Of a DNA stretch of 64,000 bases, positions 62,179 through 64,000 are shown piece after piece (the stretch's first letter is position 1; the number at the start of each line of letters is the position of its first letter). Below the pieces are notes generated by a model. That model worked only from the letters and a program-made list of their open reading frames with translations, was not told the DNA's origin and did not search any database. The position numbers were made by a program, and so were the translations under genes. The stretch lies in assembly GCA_009360345.1 (NCBI GenBank), contig SPDP01000001.1:2232001-2296000 (forward strand), given 5' to 3'. This DNA comes from Alcaligenaceae bacterium SAGV5 (GTDB lineage: Bacteria > Pseudomonadota > Gammaproteobacteria > Burkholderiales > Burkholderiaceae_B).

Positions 62179-63156
62179 ATGAGCGGGCTCGAACTCCGTT
62201 TCGCGGCGGGTCCGTACGACCGCCTGCGGGGGCTGTACGACGGCAGCGTGGCGATCGAAGGCGTGCGCATCGTGCCGCACGTGCGCCAGCGCCCGGTGGA
62301 CATCTTCAGCCCCATGATCGAACACGGCGCCTTCGACATCGCCGAGATGTCGCTCACGCACTGCTATGCCCTGACCGCGCAGCGACGCGCGAATTTCGTC
62401 ACGCTGCCGGTCTTCCCATCGCGCATGTTCCGCCACGGCTTCATCTTCGTGAACGAGGCGGCCGGCATCCGGTCGCCCGCCGACCTGGCGGGCAGGCGCA
62501 TAGGCGTGCAGGGCCACCAGATGACGGCCGCCGTCTGGATACGCGGCCTGCTGCGCGACGGCTACGGCGTCGACCTGGCGGACGCCGAATGGTACGAGGG
62601 GGGCGTGAACGAATATGGCGTCGCGGGCGGCGACATCATGGAACTGCGCCCCAGCCGCCCTTTGCGGGGGCAGCGCATCCCGGCCACCACCTGCCTGTCG
62701 GACATGCTGGCCGAGGGCGGCATCGACGCGCTCATCGGCGCCTTCATTCCCCGCTCGTACGGCAAGCATCCCGCCGTGCGGCGGCTGTTCCCAGACTACA
62801 AGCGCGCGGAGGCCGCCTATTACGCCACGACCGGCGTGTTTCCCATCATGCATGCCCTGGTGCTTCGGCGCGACCGCCACGAAGCGCACCCCTGGCTGGC
62901 CCCGGCCCTGGTGCGGGCCTGTGAACAGGCCAAGGACCAGGCCTGGCAGCAATTGCGGTTCAGCGGCGCGCTGGCCGCCACGCTGCCCTGGCTGATGGAC
63001 CACGTCGAAGAGACCCTGGAAGCCTTTGGCGCGGACCCCTGGCCTTATGGGGTGGATCGCAACCGGGCGACCCTGGAAGCCTTCTCCACCATGCTGCACG
63101 CCGATGGCTACCTGGATCGCGCATTGCCGCCGGACGAGATCTTCGCGCGACACTGA
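62179..63156 (+). CDS. 4,5-dihydroxyphthalate decarboxylase-like protein
   Basis: A 325-aa protein of the 4,5-dihydroxyphthalate decarboxylase family (periplasmic-binding-like fold used as an enzyme). FAAGPYDRLRGLYDGSVAIE, FDIAEMSLTHCYAL and FPVFPSRMFRHGFIFVNEAA-like segments match Pht5/OphC-type enzymes; no signal peptide, so cytoplasmic. It would decarboxylate an aromatic or related acid; the substrate is not certain. Last gene of the operon. Confidence 0.85.
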   Translation: MSGLELRFAAGPYDRLRGLYDGSVAIEGVRIVPHVRQRPVDIFSPMIEHGAFDIAEMSLTHCYALTAQRRANFVTLPVFPSRMFRHGFIFVNEAAGIRSPADLAGRRIGVQGHQMTAAVWIRGLLRDGYGVDLADAEWYEGGVNEYGVAGGDIMELRPSRPLRGQRIPATTCLSDMLAEGGIDALIGAFIPRSYGKHPAVRRLFPDYKRAEAAYYATTGVFPIMHALVLRRDRHEAHPWLAPALVRACEQAKDQAWQQLRFSGALAATLPWLMDHVEETLEAFGADPWPYGVDRNRATLEAFSTMLHADGYLDRALPPDEIFARH

Positions 63157-63244
63157 CCGCTCGCGGTCCAGCCGCGTCATATAGCCCAGGCCCGTGAAAA
63201 GCCTTAGCATGGAGGCTTCGCAGCCAATAATTAATTAAACGCTT

Positions 63245-63949
63245 ATGAAATTGGTCAGCGGCCGCCGGGGCACTCCCGCAGCCCAAACCAGGCGCAAGGC
63301 CGGACAGAAAAAAGGCCCCGGTCGTCCCGAGGGCACCAGCGTCGTCCGGGACAATATTCTTGATGCGGCGGAAGAACTTTTCTCCAACCTGGGCTACGCG
63401 GGCACCACCCTGCGGGAGATCGCCGACCAGGCCAAGGTCACGCAGGCGCTGATCAACTATTACTTTGGTTCGAAGTACGGCTTGTACGAGGCCGTGTTCA
63501 TGCGCCGCAGCCAGATCATTTCGCAGCAGCGGATCGAGAACCTGGCACAGTTGCAGGCCAAGCCGGGCCGGCCCAAGGTGAGGGATGTCGTACAGGCCTT
63601 CCTGATGCCGACGCTGGCCTTCCGCTCGACCCCCGAGGGCCGGTCGTTCCTGCGGCTGCAGGCCCGCCTGCACACCGAACCTCCGCAGATTTCCTACAAG
63701 CTGCGCACCGACGCCTACGGCAGCTCCACCCGGCTCTATGTGGAAGCCGTGCGCAAGGCCCTGCCGAACCTGCCCGAGCTGGACGCGTACTGGCGCGTCA
63801 CCCTGATGGTGGGCACGTATCTTTACGCGTTCTCGGATACCCACCGCATGGAAGAAATGGCGCCCGCCGGCCTTTACGATCCCGACGATACCGACAGCCT
63901 GATCGACCAGGTCACCCGCTTCGTCACCGGCGGCATGCAGGCACCCTGA
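63245..63949 (+). CDS. TetR-family transcriptional regulator
   Basis: A 234-aa TetR protein. HTH: LDAAEELFSNLGYAGTTLRE, IADQAKVTQALINYYFGSKY. An N-terminal basic arm (residues 1-~35) is longer than usual. A TTAATTAA palindrome lies just upstream. It may co-regulate the operon 58903-63156 or an operon beyond the window; only 51 bp follow in the window. Confidence 0.9.
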   Translation: MKLVSGRRGTPAAQTRRKAGQKKGPGRPEGTSVVRDNILDAAEELFSNLGYAGTTLREIADQAKVTQALINYYFGSKYGLYEAVFMRRSQIISQQRIENLAQLQAKPGRPKVRDVVQAFLMPTLAFRSTPEGRSFLRLQARLHTEPPQISYKLRTDAYGSSTRLYVEAVRKALPNLPELDAYWRVTLMVGTYLYAFSDTHRMEEMAPAGLYDPDDTDSLIDQVTRFVTGGMQAP

Positions 63950-64000
63950 CCCTGGCGGGAGCCGGGGCCCCCTCCCTGGCTGTCAACCTTCCACGCGCCC

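Overview
This is a 64 kb chromosomal window from a high-GC betaproteobacterium, most likely Bordetella or a close relative such as Achromobacter (Alcaligenaceae). The evidence is eight separate periplasmic receptors of the Bug/TctC family, which is hugely expanded in that group, plus betaproteobacterial gene neighbourhoods (metK/lpxL, dapF-DUF484-xerC, dksA, hslVU, argB-HAD-slmA). No rRNA, tRNA, insertion sequence, prophage or CRISPR array was seen.

Layout. 0-4.2 kb: the 3' end of a sulfatase, then three degenerate genes on the minus strand (heparinase remnant, receiver-like, EAL-like), a glycosyltransferase and a DUF1289 protein. 4.3-17.6 kb: small-molecule catabolic modules, each a LysR regulator with a Bug receptor and one or two enzymes (M28 peptidase, aldo/keto reductase, AhpD-like protein, D-2-hydroxyacid dehydrogenase, amidohydrolases). 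Two Bug-amidohydrolase pairs mirror each other around one LysR gene. 17.6-19.8 kb: metK and a lipid A acyltransferase, divergent. 19.9-28.4 kb: a two-armed catabolic locus around a TetR gene (BKACE-nitrilase-cupin leftwards; Bug-CapA-racemase-like-TIM barrel-monooxygenase-Bug rightwards), with a matching operator-like sequence in front of both arms. 28.4-32.8 kb: NERD/UvrD-like protein, dapF, DUF484, xerC. 32.8-36.4 kb: LysR-Bug-sulfatase. 36.5-42.4 kb: housekeeping block rlmI, zur-like, COG0523 GTPase, dksA, hslV, hslU. 42.5-46.3 kb: HD-GYP sensor, CusF-like protein and cueR.

46.3-46.7 kb: an unusual AT-poor array of about 23 TGTGGA-like units at about 11.4 bp spacing in front of argB. 46.7-53.4 kb: argB, HAD nucleotidase, slmA, glyoxalase, a 5'-truncated MoeB/ThiF gene, uvrA. 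Copies of a GC-rich palindromic repeat lie after the COG0523 gene, after argB, inside the HAD gene's 5' end, and exactly at the break of the MoeB/ThiF remnant. 53.4-57.9 kb: a small gene, a ferredoxin-unknown-ferredoxin cassette, ornithine cyclodeaminase-like and GntR genes, and lysA; a shared sequence suggests a common GntR operator. 58.0-64.0 kb: a GntR gene, then D-2-hydroxyacid dehydrogenase, M24-like, Bug and dihydroxyphthalate-decarboxylase-like genes behind a near-consensus promoter, and a TetR gene.

Taken together, a conserved housekeeping backbone is interrupted by catabolic modules that pair an orphan solute receptor with a local regulator and one to four enzymes. Their substrates cannot be read from sequence. 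The observations most worth following up are the phased TGTGGA array, the TetR two-arm locus, the ferredoxin cassette with its shared operator, and the repeat-associated gene break.
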